Assembly: GCF_030704205.1 (NCBI RefSeq)
Contig: NZ_CP131913.1
Span: forward strand, 682,001-746,000
DNA length: 64,000 nt
DNA from: Halomonas alkalicola
GTDB taxonomy: Bacteria > Pseudomonadota > Gammaproteobacteria > Pseudomonadales > Halomonadaceae
Direction: 5' to 3'
Shown: in pieces, positions 37,357 through 50,148 of the stretch
Numbering within the stretch: the stretch's first letter is position 1
Layout: the number at the start of each line of letters is the position of its first letter
Position numbers and translations under genes: made by a program
Notes under the pieces: model-generated
What the model saw: the letters and a program-made list of their open reading frames with translations, nothing else
Told to the model about the DNA's origin: nothing
Databases searched by the model: none

Positions 37357-38270
37357 GGCCCAGAGTCTCCCGGAGTCGCTCCCGCCGTCGCGGGAGATGA
37401 GAAGGGGGGGGTGGAGTCGGCGGCGGAGTGCTCGGCGGCCTTGGCGGCCTGCCAGTGGCGCTCCATGAGGTCGAGGCCGGCCTCCTCGAGGGCCACGCCC
37501 TCGGCGATCAGGGCCGCCTCAAGATGGCGGAAGCGGCGCTCGAACTTGGCATTGGTGGCGCGCAGGCACTGCTCGGGATCGGCCTTGAGGGTGCGCGCCA
37601 GGTTGGTCACCGCGAAGAGCAGGTCGCCCACCTCCTCGGCGGCGTGGTCGCGGTCGCCGGCGGCCAGCGCCTCCTCGACCTCGTCGAGCTCCTCGCGGAT
37701 CTTGGCGATCACGCCCCGCGCATTGGGCCAGTCGAAGCCGACCCGGGCGGCGCGCTTGGAGAGCTTGGCGGCCCGGGAGAGCGCCGGCAGGCTGCGCGGA
37801 ACGTCGTCCAGCACCGACGCCGCGGCGGCGGCGGGCTCGGCCTGAACGCGTTCGGCGCGCTCCTCGGCCTTGAGGCTCTCCCAGCGGGAGTGGACCTGGG
37901 CCGTCTCGATCTCCTCGGCGGTCACACCCGGCGGGCGACGCGAGGCCAGGGTGCCGTCGGGGAAGACATGGGGGTGGCGGCGCAGCATCTTCTCGGTCAG
38001 AACGTGCACCACGTCGCCGAAATCGAAGCGCCCCTGCTCGTCACCGAACCGGGCGTAGTAGACCACCTGGAAGAGCAGGTCGCCGAGCTCCCCGGGCAGC
38101 TCATGCCAGGCCCGCCGCTCGATGGCATCGGCCACCTCGTAGGCCTCCTCGAGGGTGTGGGGGACGATGGAGTCCCAGTCCTGCCTGAGGTCCCAGGGGC
38201 AGCCCTGCTCGGGGTCGCGCAGCACGGCCATGAGGGTCAGCAGGTCGTCGAGGTCATGGCGATGGCTCAT
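37353..38270 (-). CDS. mazG: Nucleoside triphosphate pyrophosphohydrolase MazG
   Basis: Cleaves (d)NTPs to monophosphates and may moderate the stringent response. The 305-residue protein has two MazG domains: N-terminal with DLDDLLTLMAVLRDPEQGCPWD and EEAYEVADAIE (metal ExxED-type), and C-terminal KIREELDEVEEAL with EEVGDLLFAVTNLAR. It ends with a Pro/Ser/Thr tail absent from E. coli MazG. ATG 38270 overlaps the relA stop by four bases. The linkage to relA is conserved in many gammaproteobacteria. Confidence 0.93.
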   Translation of the reverse strand: MSHRHDLDDLLTLMAVLRDPEQGCPWDLRQDWDSIVPHTLEEAYEVADAIERRAWHELPGELGDLLFQVVYYARFGDEQGRFDFGDVVHVLTEKMLRRHPHVFPDGTLASRRPPGVTAEEIETAQVHSRWESLKAEERAERVQAEPAAAAASVLDDVPRSLPALSRAAKLSKRAARVGFDWPNARGVIAKIREELDEVEEALAAGDRDHAAEEVGDLLFAVTNLARTLKADPEQCLRATNAKFERRFRHLEAALIAEGVALEEAGLDLMERHWQAAKAAEHSAADSTPPFSSPATAGATPGDSGP

Positions 38271-40543
38271 GCGCCCTTCCCCTTGCGCTTGCCCGCCTTG
38301 GCGCCGCTGCGCAGCCGGCGCACCTCGATCACGTTGGAGAGCTGCTGGATGCGCGAGAAGAGCCGCCCCAGGGTCTCCAGGCCATCCACCTCCACGGTGA
38401 TCTGCATGCGCGCGATGCCGTCGTCGGAGTCGGTCAGGGTGTTGACCGCCAGCACGTTGACCTTCTCGTTGCCGAGCACGCCGGTGACGTCGCGCAGCAG
38501 GCCGGAGCGGTCCCAGGCCTGGACCTCGATATTGACCGGGTACTGGGTGCGTGCCCGCTCGCCCCACTCCACCTCGATGATGCGCTGGGGCTCGTCGAGA
38601 CGCAGCTGCAGGATGTTGGGGCACTCCTGGCGGTGCACGGTGACCCCGCGCCCCTGGGTGATGAAGCCGACGATGGGCTCCCCGGGCACCGGGTGGCAGC
38701 AGTTGGCCATGCTGGTCTTGAGGTTGCCCACCCCGAGCACGGTGATGTCGCTCTGGCCGGCCTTGCCCGGCGAGCGCTTGGGCTTGGCCAGCAGGCGGTC
38801 GAGCTGCTCCTGGTCGTCGTTCTCCCCGAACAGCTGCTGGGCCTGGTGCAGCACCTGGCCGATGCGCAGGTCGCCGGCGCCGAGCGCCGCGTACATGTCG
38901 TCGGGGCTCTGGTAGTTGACCTTGCGCGCCAGGGTATCGAGGTCCATGTCCTCGAGGTCGAGGCGCTTCATCTCCCGCTCGAAGAGGGCGCGGCCCTCCT
39001 CCAGGTTCTGGTCGCGGGCCTGGTGCTTGAACCAGGCCTGGATCTTGGCCCGGGCGCGGCTGGTGCGCACGTAGCCGAGGCTGGGGTTGAGCCAGTCGCG
39101 GCTGGGGCCGCCCTTGCTGGCGGTGAGGATCTCCACCTGCTGACCGGTCTTGAGCCGGTAGGTGAGCGGCACGATGCGGCCGTTGACCTTGGCGCCGCGG
39201 CAGCGGTGGCCCACCTCGGTATGCACCCGGTAGGCGAAGTCGATGGGGGTGGCGATGCGCGGCAGGTCGATGACGTGGCCGTCGGGGGTGAAGACGTAGA
39301 TGCGATCCGGGGCCACGTCGCTGTTGAGCCCCTCGCTGAGGTTGCCGATGTCGCCGACCTCCTCCTGCCACTCGAGCACCTGGCGCAGCCAGGCGATCTT
39401 CTCCTCGTAGCTGGAGCTCTTGGCCTTGGTGTCGTGGCCCTTGTAGCGCCAGTGGGCGCAGACCCCGAGCTCGGCCTCCTCGTGCATGGCGAAGGTGCGG
39501 ATCTGGATCTCCAGCACCTTGCTCTCGGGGCCGAGCACCGCGGTGTGCAGCGACTGGTAGCCGTTCTTCTTGGGGTTGGCGATGTAGTCGTCGAACTCGT
39601 TGGGCACGTGGTGCCAGCGCGAGTGCACCAGCCCCAGCACGGTGTAGCAGTCGGCCACCTCGGGCACCAGGATGCGCACCGCGCGTATATCGTGCACCTG
39701 GGAGAAGTCGATGCGCTTGCGCTTCATCTTCCGCCAGATGGAGTAGATATGCTTGGCGCGGCCGTCGACGTCGTAGCGGGTGATGCCCTGGGTCTCCAGC
39801 ATGCCCTTTAGGGCCTCGACCACCTCGGCGATATAGCGGTCGCGATCGACACGCTTCTCGGCCAGCTGGCGGGCGATCGCCTTGTAGTCGTCCTCGTGGA
39901 GGTAGCGGAAGGAGAGATCCTCCAGCTCCCACTTGAGGTGGCCGATGCCCAACCGGTGGGCCAGGGGCGCATAGATGTCGAACACCTCCCGGGCCACGCG
40001 CAGCTGCTTCTCGCGGGGGGCATCCTTGACCTGGCGCAGGGCGCAGGTGCGCTCGGTGATCTTGATCAGCGCCACCCGCACGTCGTCGATCATGGTCACC
40101 AGCATCTTGCGCAGGTTGTCCTGCTGGTCGTGCTGGCCCATCTCGTGGCTGGGCGTCTGGGAGGCGCTGATCGCCGCCATCTGCAGCACGCCGTCGATCA
40201 GGCCGGCGACCTCGCGACCGAACTGCCGGGTGATGGCCGGCAGGTCGATCAGCCCCTCGCGCACCGCCCGGTAGAGCACCGCGGCCACCAGGGTGGCCTG
40301 GTCGAGCTTCAGCTCACCGAGGATGTCGGCCATCTCCAGACCCATGCGAAAGCTGGAGCCATCGGCCAGCCAGCGACGGTGGGGCCGGTCGGACTCGCGC
40401 TCCAGGCGCTCGGCCAGCAGGCAGGCCTCGCGCAGCTGGGCCGGGTCGCGCAGCTTGACGTCTTCCTGCAGGCGCTCGATCCAGCGCTCGATGTCGACGC
40501 GCCCCGTGTCGGTCAGCGGCTGGTCCTCACGGACTTTAACCAT
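38267..40543 (-). CDS. relA: (p)ppGpp synthetase RelA
   Basis: Makes (p)ppGpp at stalled ribosomes with uncharged tRNA, starting the stringent response. The 758-residue protein has a degenerate hydrolase domain (residues ~30-220; no HD pair, VLYRAVREG at that place), synthetase domain (KHIYSIWRKM, VHDIRAVRILV, EFDDYIANPKKNGYQSLHTAV), TGS (DRIYVFTPDGHVIDLP) and C-terminal ACT domain. The lack of HD marks it as RelA rather than SpoT. It overlaps rlmD by eight bases and mazG by four. Confidence 0.97.
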   Translation of the reverse strand: MVKVREDQPLTDTGRVDIERWIERLQEDVKLRDPAQLREACLLAERLERESDRPHRRWLADGSSFRMGLEMADILGELKLDQATLVAAVLYRAVREGLIDLPAITRQFGREVAGLIDGVLQMAAISASQTPSHEMGQHDQQDNLRKMLVTMIDDVRVALIKITERTCALRQVKDAPREKQLRVAREVFDIYAPLAHRLGIGHLKWELEDLSFRYLHEDDYKAIARQLAEKRVDRDRYIAEVVEALKGMLETQGITRYDVDGRAKHIYSIWRKMKRKRIDFSQVHDIRAVRILVPEVADCYTVLGLVHSRWHHVPNEFDDYIANPKKNGYQSLHTAVLGPESKVLEIQIRTFAMHEEAELGVCAHWRYKGHDTKAKSSSYEEKIAWLRQVLEWQEEVGDIGNLSEGLNSDVAPDRIYVFTPDGHVIDLPRIATPIDFAYRVHTEVGHRCRGAKVNGRIVPLTYRLKTGQQVEILTASKGGPSRDWLNPSLGYVRTSRARAKIQAWFKHQARDQNLEEGRALFEREMKRLDLEDMDLDTLARKVNYQSPDDMYAALGAGDLRIGQVLHQAQQLFGENDDQEQLDRLLAKPKRSPGKAGQSDITVLGVGNLKTSMANCCHPVPGEPIVGFITQGRGVTVHRQECPNILQLRLDEPQRIIEVEWGERARTQYPVNIEVQAWDRSGLLRDVTGVLGNEKVNVLAVNTLTDSDDGIARMQITVEVDGLETLGRLFSRIQQLSNVIEVRRLRSGAKAGKRKGKGA

Positions 40544-42008
40544 CGGGCGTAGCTCCTTGCGGCTGCCGTTCTGCAGACGGGTGCTCGAACAGCAGCATCG
40601 ATTCCAGGTGTGAGGTATGCACGAACATGTCGGCCACCGCGAGTCGCGTCAGCCGATAACCGCCATGCACAAGGCGTGCCGCATCCCGCGCCAGGGTGGC
40701 CGGATCGCAGGAGACATAGAGCACTCGCGGCACGGGGGCGGCTACCAGCGCCCCGCAGACGGCATCGGCGCCATCCCGCGGCGGGTCCAGCAGCAGGGCG
40801 TCCGGCGCGGCCTCGGCCAGCAGGGGCTGCACCGCCACGGCATCGTTGAGGTCGGCCTGGCGGGCAGTCACCGACAGGGCCCGCGCCGACGCATTGAGGC
40901 GGACGTTGTCGGCCAGCCGCTCGACCATGGCCGGGCTGCCCTCCACCGCCGTCACCCGGGCCCCGGCGGAGGCCAGCGGCAGGCTGAAGTTGCCGACGCC
41001 GGCGAACAGGTCCAGCAGCGACACGCCGTCAAGCCCCTCGAGCCAGGCCAGGGCGGTGGCCACCATCTGCCGGTTCACCTCGGCGTTGGCCTGCAGGAAA
41101 TCCCCCGGGGCGAAGCCCAGGGTCAGCTCTCCCACGCCGCCCGCTGCGCCAGGGGCCGCTGGCACGCGACAGCTCAGCGCCGGCGCCGGGGTCAGCCAGG
41201 TCAGCGCCGGCGACTCGCGCCCCGCCAGCCAGGCCAGGTGCAGGCCATGCTCGGCGGCGAAGGCCTGCCAGGCCTCGCGGTCCTGGGCATGCTCCTTGAG
41301 CTGGCGAACCACCAGCGCCGGCCCCTGGTCGCTGTCGAGCAGCTCCAGATGCCCCACCTGGCGCGGCGCCGAGAGCGACGCCACCTGCTGGTGCAGGGGC
41401 GCCAGCAGGGCGTCGAGGACAGGCACCAGGATGGTGCAGTGGTCGATGTCCACCAGGCGATGGCTGTGGCGAGCGCGGAAGCCGAGGTGCACCTGCCCCT
41501 CGGCGTCGACCTTGACCCCGAGCCGGGCGCGGCGGCGATAGCCGCTGGCCTCCCCGGCCAGCAGCTCCGGCGCGGCGGGCGCCTCGATGCCCTGGCGGGC
41601 CAGCAGGTCGAGAAGCACCGCCTGCTTGTGGCGACGCTGGGCAGGCACGGCCAGGTGCTGGAGGTCACAGCCGCCGCAGCGGCCGAAGTGGGCACAGGGA
41701 GGCGCGACCCGGTCGGACGAGGCCTCGAGCACCTTGCGCACATGGGCCTCATCGAAGCGCTTGCGGGTGCGGTGCACCGCCGCCTCGACCCGCTCTCCGG
41801 GCAGCGCCCCCTCGACGAACAGCGCCTTGCCGGCGGCGTCATGAGCCAGCCCGCGGCCGTCGTGGGCCAGGCGCTCGATGGTCACCCCCGGGGACGGCTC
41901 CTCGCTGCCCGCGTGCTCACCGGGAATACCCCGGGGCGCCTGGCGCCCCTGCAGGCCCGAGACCCCAGACCGTTCACGGCGCGGCCGCCGCTTGCCCAGC
42001 ATCGCCAT
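40536..42008 (-). CDS. rlmD: 23S rRNA (uracil-1939-C5)-methyltransferase RlmD
   Basis: Methylates U1939 of 23S rRNA using SAM. The 490-residue protein has a TRAM domain (residues ~41-95), Fe-S cysteines C105, C111 and C114 in CAHFGRCGGC with the fourth probably in DIDHCTIL, the SAM motif LLDLFAGVGNFSLPLA and the catalytic Cys in VLYVSCDPATLARD. The first ~35 residues are a variable basic tail. It starts one base after the cysM stop and overlaps relA by eight bases. Confidence 0.95.
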   Translation of the reverse strand: MAMLGKRRPRRERSGVSGLQGRQAPRGIPGEHAGSEEPSPGVTIERLAHDGRGLAHDAAGKALFVEGALPGERVEAAVHRTRKRFDEAHVRKVLEASSDRVAPPCAHFGRCGGCDLQHLAVPAQRRHKQAVLLDLLARQGIEAPAAPELLAGEASGYRRRARLGVKVDAEGQVHLGFRARHSHRLVDIDHCTILVPVLDALLAPLHQQVASLSAPRQVGHLELLDSDQGPALVVRQLKEHAQDREAWQAFAAEHGLHLAWLAGRESPALTWLTPAPALSCRVPAAPGAAGGVGELTLGFAPGDFLQANAEVNRQMVATALAWLEGLDGVSLLDLFAGVGNFSLPLASAGARVTAVEGSPAMVERLADNVRLNASARALSVTARQADLNDAVAVQPLLAEAAPDALLLDPPRDGADAVCGALVAAPVPRVLYVSCDPATLARDAARLVHGGYRLTRLAVADMFVHTSHLESMLLFEHPSAERQPQGATPDG

Positions 42009-42009
42009 C

Positions 42010-42912
42010 TCAGGCCTCCGGGGCGAACAGGCCGGTGGAAAGGTAGCGGTCGCCGCGGTCGCAGACGATGAACACGATTACCGCGTTCTCCACCTCCTCG
42101 GCGACGCGCAGGGCGCCGGCCAGGGCACCGCCGGAGCTGACCCCGGCCAGGATGCCCTCCTCCCGGGCCAGGCGGCGCATGTGCGCCTCCGCCTCGTGCT
42201 GGCCGATGTCCAGCACCCGGTCGACCCGGCTGGCGTTGAAGATGCTCGGCAGGTACTCCGCCGGCCAGCGGCGAATGCCGGCGATGCTGGCCCCGTCCTC
42301 GGGCTGCAGGCCGATGATCTGCACCTCGGGGTTGCGCTCCTTGAGCGCCTGGGAGACCCCCATGATGGTGCCGGTGGTGCCCATGGAGCTGATGAAGTGA
42401 GTCACCGTGCCGGCGGTCTGCTCCCAGATCTCGGGGCCGGTGCCTCGATAGTGGGCCAGGGGGTTGTCAGGGTTGGCGAACTGGTCCAGGCGTTTGCCCT
42501 CGCCGCGGGCCAGCATCGCCTCGGCCAGGTCGCGGGCCTCCTCCATGCCGCCCGCCTTGCTGACGGTGATCAGCTCGGCGCCGAAGGCCGCCATGGCCTG
42601 CTTACGCTCCTCGGAGGCGTTCTCGGGCATGATCAGCACCATGCGATAGCCCTTGATGGCGGCCGCCATGGCCAGCGCGATGCCGGTATTGCCCGAGGTC
42701 GCTTCCACCAGGGTGTCGCCGGGGCGGATCTCGCCGCGCGCCTCGGCCTGCTCGAGCATGGAGAGGGCCGGGCGATCCTTCACCGAGCCGGCGGGATTGT
42801 TGCCCTCCAGCTTGGCCAGCAGGATGTTGTTGTTGCGGCGGCCGGCGGTGATGCGCTTGAGGCGGACCAGGGGCGTGTTGCCGACGACCTCCTCGAGGGT
42901 GGGAAAATGCAT
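42010..42912 (-). CDS. cysM: Cysteine synthase B (O-acetylserine sulfhydrylase)
   Basis: PLP enzyme making cysteine from O-acetylserine and sulfide or thiosulfate. The 300-residue protein has the PLP lysine K45 in [13 protein letters not shown], the substrate loop [12 protein letters not shown] and the phosphate loop GTTGTIMG. The [10 protein letters not shown] sequence is typical of CysM. AAGGAAGG precedes ATG 42912. It leads the cysM-rlmD-relA-mazG-ppc run. A TATAAT-containing promoter lies 33-38 bases upstream. Confidence 0.95.
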   Translation of the reverse strand: MHFPTLEEVVGNTPLVRLKRITAGRRNNNILLAKLEGNNPAGSVKDRPALSMLEQAEARGEIRPGDTLVEATSGNTGIALAMAAAIKGYRMVLIMPENASEERKQAMAAFGAELITVSKAGGMEEARDLAEAMLARGEGKRLDQFANPDNPLAHYRGTGPEIWEQTAGTVTHFISSMGTTGTIMGVSQALKERNPEVQIIGLQPEDGASIAGIRRWPAEYLPSIFNASRVDRVLDIGQHEAEAHMRRLAREEGILAGVSSGGALAGALRVAEEVENAVIVFIVCDRGDRYLSTGLFAPEA

Positions 42913-42944
42913 GCAACCTTCCTTGTGGAAACGGGTTTTCAGCC

Positions 42945-42973
42945 ATTATATCCCTGCCACCCCGGGGTGGACA
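42945..42973 (-). promoter_or_regulatory. Promoter of cysM
   Basis: On the minus strand a perfect TATAAT (complement of 42945-42950) lies 33 bases upstream of cysM. A weak -35 (TGTCCA, complement of 42968-42973) is 17 bases further up. Confidence 0.5.
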
Positions 42974-43028
42974 GGCATCCCCCGCGGCTGTGTCATACTG
43001 GGGGCTGCCACCTGCAGAGAGCCTGTCG

Positions 43029-45712
<2,684 letters not shown>

Positions 45713-45716
<4 letters not shown>

Positions 45717-46090
45717 CCTTCCAGGACCACGAAGGCGATCGCCAGGGCCTCCTCGTCGCTGATCGACAGGTGGGTCGCCCGCACCCCGGCGGCCAGCGCC
45801 ATCTCGTGGGCCTTGCCCGACAGCAGCAGTGAGGGCCGGCCTAGGGCATCGTTGGTGACCTGGATCTCGGTCCAGCGCATGCCCAGCCGCAGGCCGGTCC
45901 CCAGCGCCTTGACGAAGGCCTCCTTGGCGGCGAAGCGCTTGGCCAGGAAGGCCGCCGGCGCCGGATGGCCCGCCAGGCGCTCGCGCTCCAGCTCGCCCAG
46001 CAGCCGCAGCGCCAGACGCTCGCCGTGCCGCGCCTGCGCCCGCTCGAAGCGCTCGACCCTGGCGATATCGGTGCCGATGCCGAGGATCAT
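45713..46090 (-). CDS. acpS: Holo-[acyl-carrier-protein] synthase
   Basis: Transfers 4'-phosphopantetheine from CoA to acyl carrier protein. The 125-residue protein is normal length, with [12 protein letters not shown] at the N-terminus and [16 protein letters not shown] in the middle, both Mg/CoA binding. It is the last gene of the rnc-era-recO-pdxJ-acpS cluster and lies four bases after the pdxJ stop. Its stop overlaps barA. Confidence 0.95.
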
Positions 46091-46093
46091 GGC

Positions 46094-46892
46094 TCAGTGC
46101 TGATGATCGTGGTGAGGGTCATGGTCGTGCTCCTCCAGCGAGGCCACGAAGCCCGCCTCCTGGCCGGCGATGGCCAGGCGCTTCATCTCGGCCACCGCCT
46201 CCTTGAGCCCGACGAAGAGCGCACGGGCGATGATCGCATGGCCGATGTTGAGCTCGTGCAGGCCGGGAATGGCGGCGATGGCCTCCACGTTATGGTAGTT
46301 CAGGCCGTGGCCGGCGTTGACGGTGAGCCCCAGCTCCAGCGCCATCTCCACGGCCGCCGCGAGCCGCGCATGCTCCTTGACCGCCGCCTCGCCGGTCACC
46401 TCGGCATAGGCGCCGGTGTGCAGCTCGATCACCGGGGCGCCGGCCCGGGCGGCGGCCTCGATCTGTGACGGCTCGGGGTCGATGAACAGCGACACCTCGC
46501 AGCCGGCCGCGGCCAGGCGCTGGCAGGCGGCCTGGATCGCCGCCGCAGCCCCCCCCCACCACGTCCAGGCCGCCCTCAGTGGTCAGCTCCTCGCGCTTTT
46601 CGGGCACCAGGCAGACGTGGGCCGGGCGGACCTCCTCGGCCAGGCGGATCATCGCCTCGGTGACCGCCATCTCCAGGTTCATGCGGGTGTTGAGCACCTC
46701 GGCCAGCAGGCGCACATCGCGCTCCTGGATGTGCCGGCGATCCTCACGCAGATGCACGGTGATGCCATCGGCGCCGGCCTCCTCGGCCAGCAGCGCCGCC
46801 TGGACCGGGTCGGGGTAGCGGGTACCGCGGGCCTGACGCAGGGTAGCGATATGGTCGATATTGACGCCGAGCAGGAGTCGGGGGGGATGCAT
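46094..46892 (-). pseudogene. pdxJ: Pyridoxine 5'-phosphate synthase, interrupted by one frameshift
   Basis: Condenses 1-deoxyxylulose-5-phosphate with 3-amino-2-oxopropyl phosphate for vitamin B6. The N-terminal frame (46892 down to ~46557) has [30 protein letters not shown] and [10 protein letters not shown]; the C-terminal frame (~46549 to 46094) continues [30 protein letters not shown] and [11 protein letters not shown]. The break is in a run of nine C (46549-46557); eight would restore the frame. The C-terminus ends in a His-rich tail ([13 protein letters not shown]). As pdxJ is needed for B6 synthesis, an assembly error is likely. Confidence 0.88.
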
Positions 46893-46929
46893 GGCACGAT
46901 CCTTGAATAGGCGGGAAGTCAGGAGGTGT

Positions 46930-47631
46930 TCAGTGTGACCCAGCCCGGCGGCGCTGGGCAAGCTGGGCCATCAGCTCCCGGGAGCGCAAGGGGCGTGCGC
47001 CCAGCAGCGGCGCCAGCGCCGCCCGGGTGACCGCCTTGGCGGGGCCCGCGAGCCCCGGGGCGTCCCAGTCCCCGGCCGCCAGCAGGCGCAGGGTACGCCC
47101 ATCCAGGCCCGGCTTGCCGGGGCGAAAGGCACGGCTGGCCGCATCCAGCACATAGCGCGACTGGGGGTCCAGTTCGCCGCCGTCCGGGGTGGTGAAACGC
47201 GGCAGGGCGTCCAAGGCCTCGAGCAGCGCCACCTCGAGGCGACGCAGGCCCGCGGCGCGGGCATCCGGCCTGGGCAGGGCCTCGAGCAGCGCCGTGTAGA
47301 AGGCGAACACCTCGGCCACCGGCAGCTCCACCGGCAGGGTGCGGGTGAGCAGCTCGTTGGCGTAGAGCCCGCAGAGCAACCCCTCGCCAGCCAGCAGCGC
47401 CGCGGACCCGCGGCTCTCGATCAGGCGCAGGCGCTTGAGCTCGCCCCCCCCCGTCCAGGTGAGGTAGAGCGGCGCGAAGGGCTGCAGGCGCCCCCGGGAG
47501 CGCGAACCGGGGCGCTGCACCCCCTGGGCCACCGCTCGCACCCGCCCGTGGTGCAGGGTCAGCAGCTCCACCAGGGCGCTGGTCTCCCGGTAAGGGCGCC
47601 GGTGCAGCAGAAAGGCCGGTTCAGGCGTCAT
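46930..47631 (-). CDS. recO: DNA repair protein RecO
   Basis: RecFOR-pathway mediator that binds SSB and loads RecA. The 233-residue protein has the N-terminal OB-fold ([34 protein letters not shown]) and the C-terminal helical domain with [24 protein letters not shown]. The latter region lacks the four zinc cysteines found in many RecO proteins, as in E. coli. It starts 6 bases after the era stop in the same cluster. Confidence 0.93.
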   Translation of the reverse strand: MTPEPAFLLHRRPYRETSALVELLTLHHGRVRAVAQGVQRPGSRSRGRLQPFAPLYLTWTGGGELKRLRLIESRGSAALLAGEGLLCGLYANELLTRTLPVELPVAEVFAFYTALLEALPRPDARAAGLRRLEVALLEALDALPRFTTPDGGELDPQSRYVLDAASRAFRPGKPGLDGRTLRLLAAGDWDAPGLAGPAKAVTRAALAPLLGARPLRSRELMAQLAQRRRAGSH

Positions 47632-47637
47632 GGCGCC

Positions 47638-48537
47638 TCAGTCGAGGTTGTAGCCCAGGCTCTTCAGCGCCCGCTCGTCGTCAGACCAGCCGCGCTTCAC
47701 CTTGACCCAGAGGTTGAGCATCACCTTGGCACCGAAGGCGCGCTCCATGTCGAGGCGCGCCTCGCGGCCGATGCTCTTGATGCGCTCGCCGTTCTCGCCG
47801 ATCAGGATCTTCTTCTGCCCCTGGCGCTCCACCAGGATCAGGGCACTGATATGCACCACCCGCCCCTCGTCGCGGAACTCCTCGATCTCCACGGTCATCT
47901 GGTAGGGCAGCTCGTCGCCGAGCTGGCGCATCACCTTCTCGCGTACCAGCTCCGCCGCCAGGAAGCGCTGGCTCTTGTCGGTGACCTGATCCTCGGGGAA
48001 GAAATGCACGCTCTCGGGCAGGTGCCTGGCCACCTCGGCCTCAAGCTCCGGCACGTTGGTGCCGTGCTTGGCGGAGATCGGCACGATGGCGGCGAAGTCG
48101 CGCCGGGCGCCGACCTCCTCGAGCCAGGGCAGCAGGCTCGCCTTGTCCTGCAGCCGGTCGACCTTGTTGACCGCGAGGATCACCGGCGCCGTGACGTGCT
48201 CGAGGCGCTGCAGCACGATCTGGTCCTCGTCGCTCCAGCGGGTGCGGTCGATGATGAACACCACGCAGTCCACATCGCGCAGGGCCTGGGTCGCCGCCTG
48301 GTTCATGAAGCGGTTGATCGCCTTGTTGCGATCCTTGGCCATGATATGGATGCCGGGGGTATCGACGTAGATGAACTGCGCCTCCCCTTCGGTCTTGATC
48401 CCCATCACCTGGTGGCGGGTGGTCTGGGGACGCCGCGAGGTGATCGAGATCTTCTGGCCGAGGATCCGGTTCATCAGCGTCGACTTGCCGACGTTGGGGC
48501 GACCGACGATGGCCACGAAGCCGCAGGTCTGGGTCAT
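47638..48537 (-). CDS. era: GTPase Era
   Basis: Essential GTPase for 16S rRNA processing and 30S assembly. The 299-residue protein has G1 GRPNVGKST (12-20), G3 DTPGIH, G4 NKVD near 125 and a C-terminal KH domain ([35 protein letters not shown]). ATG 48537 gives the canonical start. It overlaps the rnc stop by four bases (ATGA), so the two are translationally coupled. Confidence 0.97.
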   Translation of the reverse strand: MTQTCGFVAIVGRPNVGKSTLMNRILGQKISITSRRPQTTRHQVMGIKTEGEAQFIYVDTPGIHIMAKDRNKAINRFMNQAATQALRDVDCVVFIIDRTRWSDEDQIVLQRLEHVTAPVILAVNKVDRLQDKASLLPWLEEVGARRDFAAIVPISAKHGTNVPELEAEVARHLPESVHFFPEDQVTDKSQRFLAAELVREKVMRQLGDELPYQMTVEIEEFRDEGRVVHISALILVERQGQKKILIGENGERIKSIGREARLDMERAFGAKVMLNLWVKVKRGWSDDERALKSLGYNLD

Positions 48538-49238
48538 GGTCGTGCTCCCTGTGCGTTGGCCCTGACGGGTTCCAGCAGGGCCAGGGCCTTCTCGGCGGCC
48601 TGCTGCTCGGCGTGGCGCCGACTGGCCCCCTCGCCGGAGGTGTGCTGATCGAGCATCTCCACGTGGCACTCCACGGTGAAGGTCTGGGCGTGGGCCTCGC
48701 CCTCCACGTTGACCACCTCGTAGCGGGGCAGCGGCACCTGGCGGGACTGCAGGAACTCCTGCAGGCGCGTCTTGGGATCCTTCTGGGTATCCTGCAGGCT
48801 GGTGCTCTCCAGCCGCGGTGCATACCAGGAGAGCACGCGACCGCGCACCGCCTCCATGCCGGCATCCAGGTAGATGGCGCCGATCACCGCCTCCACGGCA
48901 TCGGCCAGGATCGACTCGCGGCGATGGCCGCCGCTCTTCATCTCGCCGGAGCCGAGACGCAGGTGCTCGCCGAAGCCCATCTCGCGGGCCAGCTCGGCCA
49001 GGGTCTGGCCCTTGACCAGGCGCGCACGCAGGCGCGAGAGCTGCCCTTCGCGGGCGTCCGGGAAGCGCCGGAACAGCGCCTCAGCGATCACGAAGTTGAC
49101 AATGGAATCGCCGAGGAACTCGAGGCGTTCGTTGTTCTGCCCGCCGACGCTGCGGTGGGTCATGGCCAGTTCCAGCAGGGCGGGATCCCTGAAGGCGTGG
49201 CCGAGGCGTCGGCTGAAGGCGTTGAGGGAGTTGCTCAC
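48534..49238 (-). CDS. rnc: Ribonuclease III
   Basis: Cuts double-stranded RNA, including rRNA precursors. The 234-residue protein has the signature [14 protein letters not shown] (catalytic Glu/Asp), [15 protein letters not shown] and a C-terminal dsRNA-binding domain ([23 protein letters not shown] to [15 protein letters not shown]). The GTG start at 49238 is chosen because homology begins there. It overlaps era by four bases. In a genome with a CRISPR array it could also matter for RNA processing, but Cas6 does that here. Confidence 0.96.
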   Translation of the reverse strand: MSNSLNAFSRRLGHAFRDPALLELAMTHRSVGGQNNERLEFLGDSIVNFVIAEALFRRFPDAREGQLSRLRARLVKGQTLAELAREMGFGEHLRLGSGEMKSGGHRRESILADAVEAVIGAIYLDAGMEAVRGRVLSWYAPRLESTSLQDTQKDPKTRLQEFLQSRQVPLPRYEVVNVEGEAHAQTFTVECHVEMLDQHTSGEGASRRHAEQQAAEKALALLEPVRANAQGARP

Positions 49239-49317
49239 GGATATCCTGTTGTCTGATGTCTTGTCGGCGTCGAGGCGGCCCGCGCACGACGGCCCTTGCC
49301 GCCGGTGGCATGGAGGC

Positions 49318-50121
49318 TCACTGGATGCGTCGTACGCTGCTGAAGCTGGGCAGGCCGCCGTCCCAGTGCATCCATACCGCAAACGCCCGGCCGACGATGT
49401 TCTCCTCCGGCACGAAGCCCCAGTAGCGGCTGTCGTTGGAGTGGTCGCGGTTATCGCCCAGGGTGAAGTAGTGGCCTTCCGGCACCACCAGCTCACGCAT
49501 CTGCGGGCCCGGGTCTCGGGGGTTATTGTAGATCCGGTGTTCGACACCGCCCAGCCGCTCGGCCAGCAACAGCTCGCCCGGCGCGCCGGCGGGGCCCTCC
49601 TCCAGCAGCCGCTTGGGCACCGGCTCGCCGTTCACGTAGAGCTGCTTGCCCTCGTAGCGCACCGTATCGCCCGGCAGGCCGACGACCCGCTTGATGAAGT
49701 TCACCGCCGGCTCGTTGGGGAAGCGAAACACCATGACGTCGCCGCGCGCCGGCTCGTTGAACTCGACGATGCGGGTGTGCACCACCGGCAGGCGCAGGCC
49801 GTAGGTGAACTTGTTGACCAGGATGAAATCGCCCACCTCCAGGGTCGGGCGCATGGAGCCCGAGGGGATCTGGAAGGGCTCCACCACGAAGCTGCGCAGC
49901 ACCAGCACCACCAGCAGCACCGGGAAGAAGGAGCGCGAGTAGTCCACCGGCCAGGGCTCCTTGAGCACCTTCTCGCGGGCGACGGGGTCGAGTCCCTCGG
50001 TGGTGCCGGCCTCGGCGTTGGCCGCAGCGCGACGACGGGCGGGGCGCCACCAGGCGAGATCAAGCAGCCAGATCAGGCCGGTGATGGCCACGGCCACCAC
50101 CAGCAGCAGGGAGAAATCCAT
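49318..50121 (-). CDS. lepB: Signal peptidase I
   Basis: Removes signal peptides from exported proteins. The 267-residue protein has two N-terminal membrane segments (~3-22 and ~66-80), nucleophile Ser89 in [10 protein letters not shown] and general base Lys144 in [27 protein letters not shown] closes box E. It lies between lepA and rnc as in Pseudomonas. Confidence 0.97.
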   Translation of the reverse strand: MDFSLLLVVAVAITGLIWLLDLAWWRPARRRAAANAEAGTTEGLDPVAREKVLKEPWPVDYSRSFFPVLLVVLVLRSFVVEPFQIPSGSMRPTLEVGDFILVNKFTYGLRLPVVHTRIVEFNEPARGDVMVFRFPNEPAVNFIKRVVGLPGDTVRYEGKQLYVNGEPVPKRLLEEGPAGAPGELLLAERLGGVEHRIYNNPRDPGPQMRELVVPEGHYFTLGDNRDHSNDSRYWGFVPEENIVGRAFAVWMHWDGGLPSFSSVRRIQ

Positions 50122-50148
50122 GGGGGTATGCGTTCCTAGCGGTTGAAA

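Noticed and set aside
34831-37845. A 1004-codon open frame on the plus strand opposite ppc and mazG
   Set aside because: It mirrors ppc in high-GC antisense frame, is rich in His, Gln, Gly and Ala, and has no family features. ppc on the other strand is certain.
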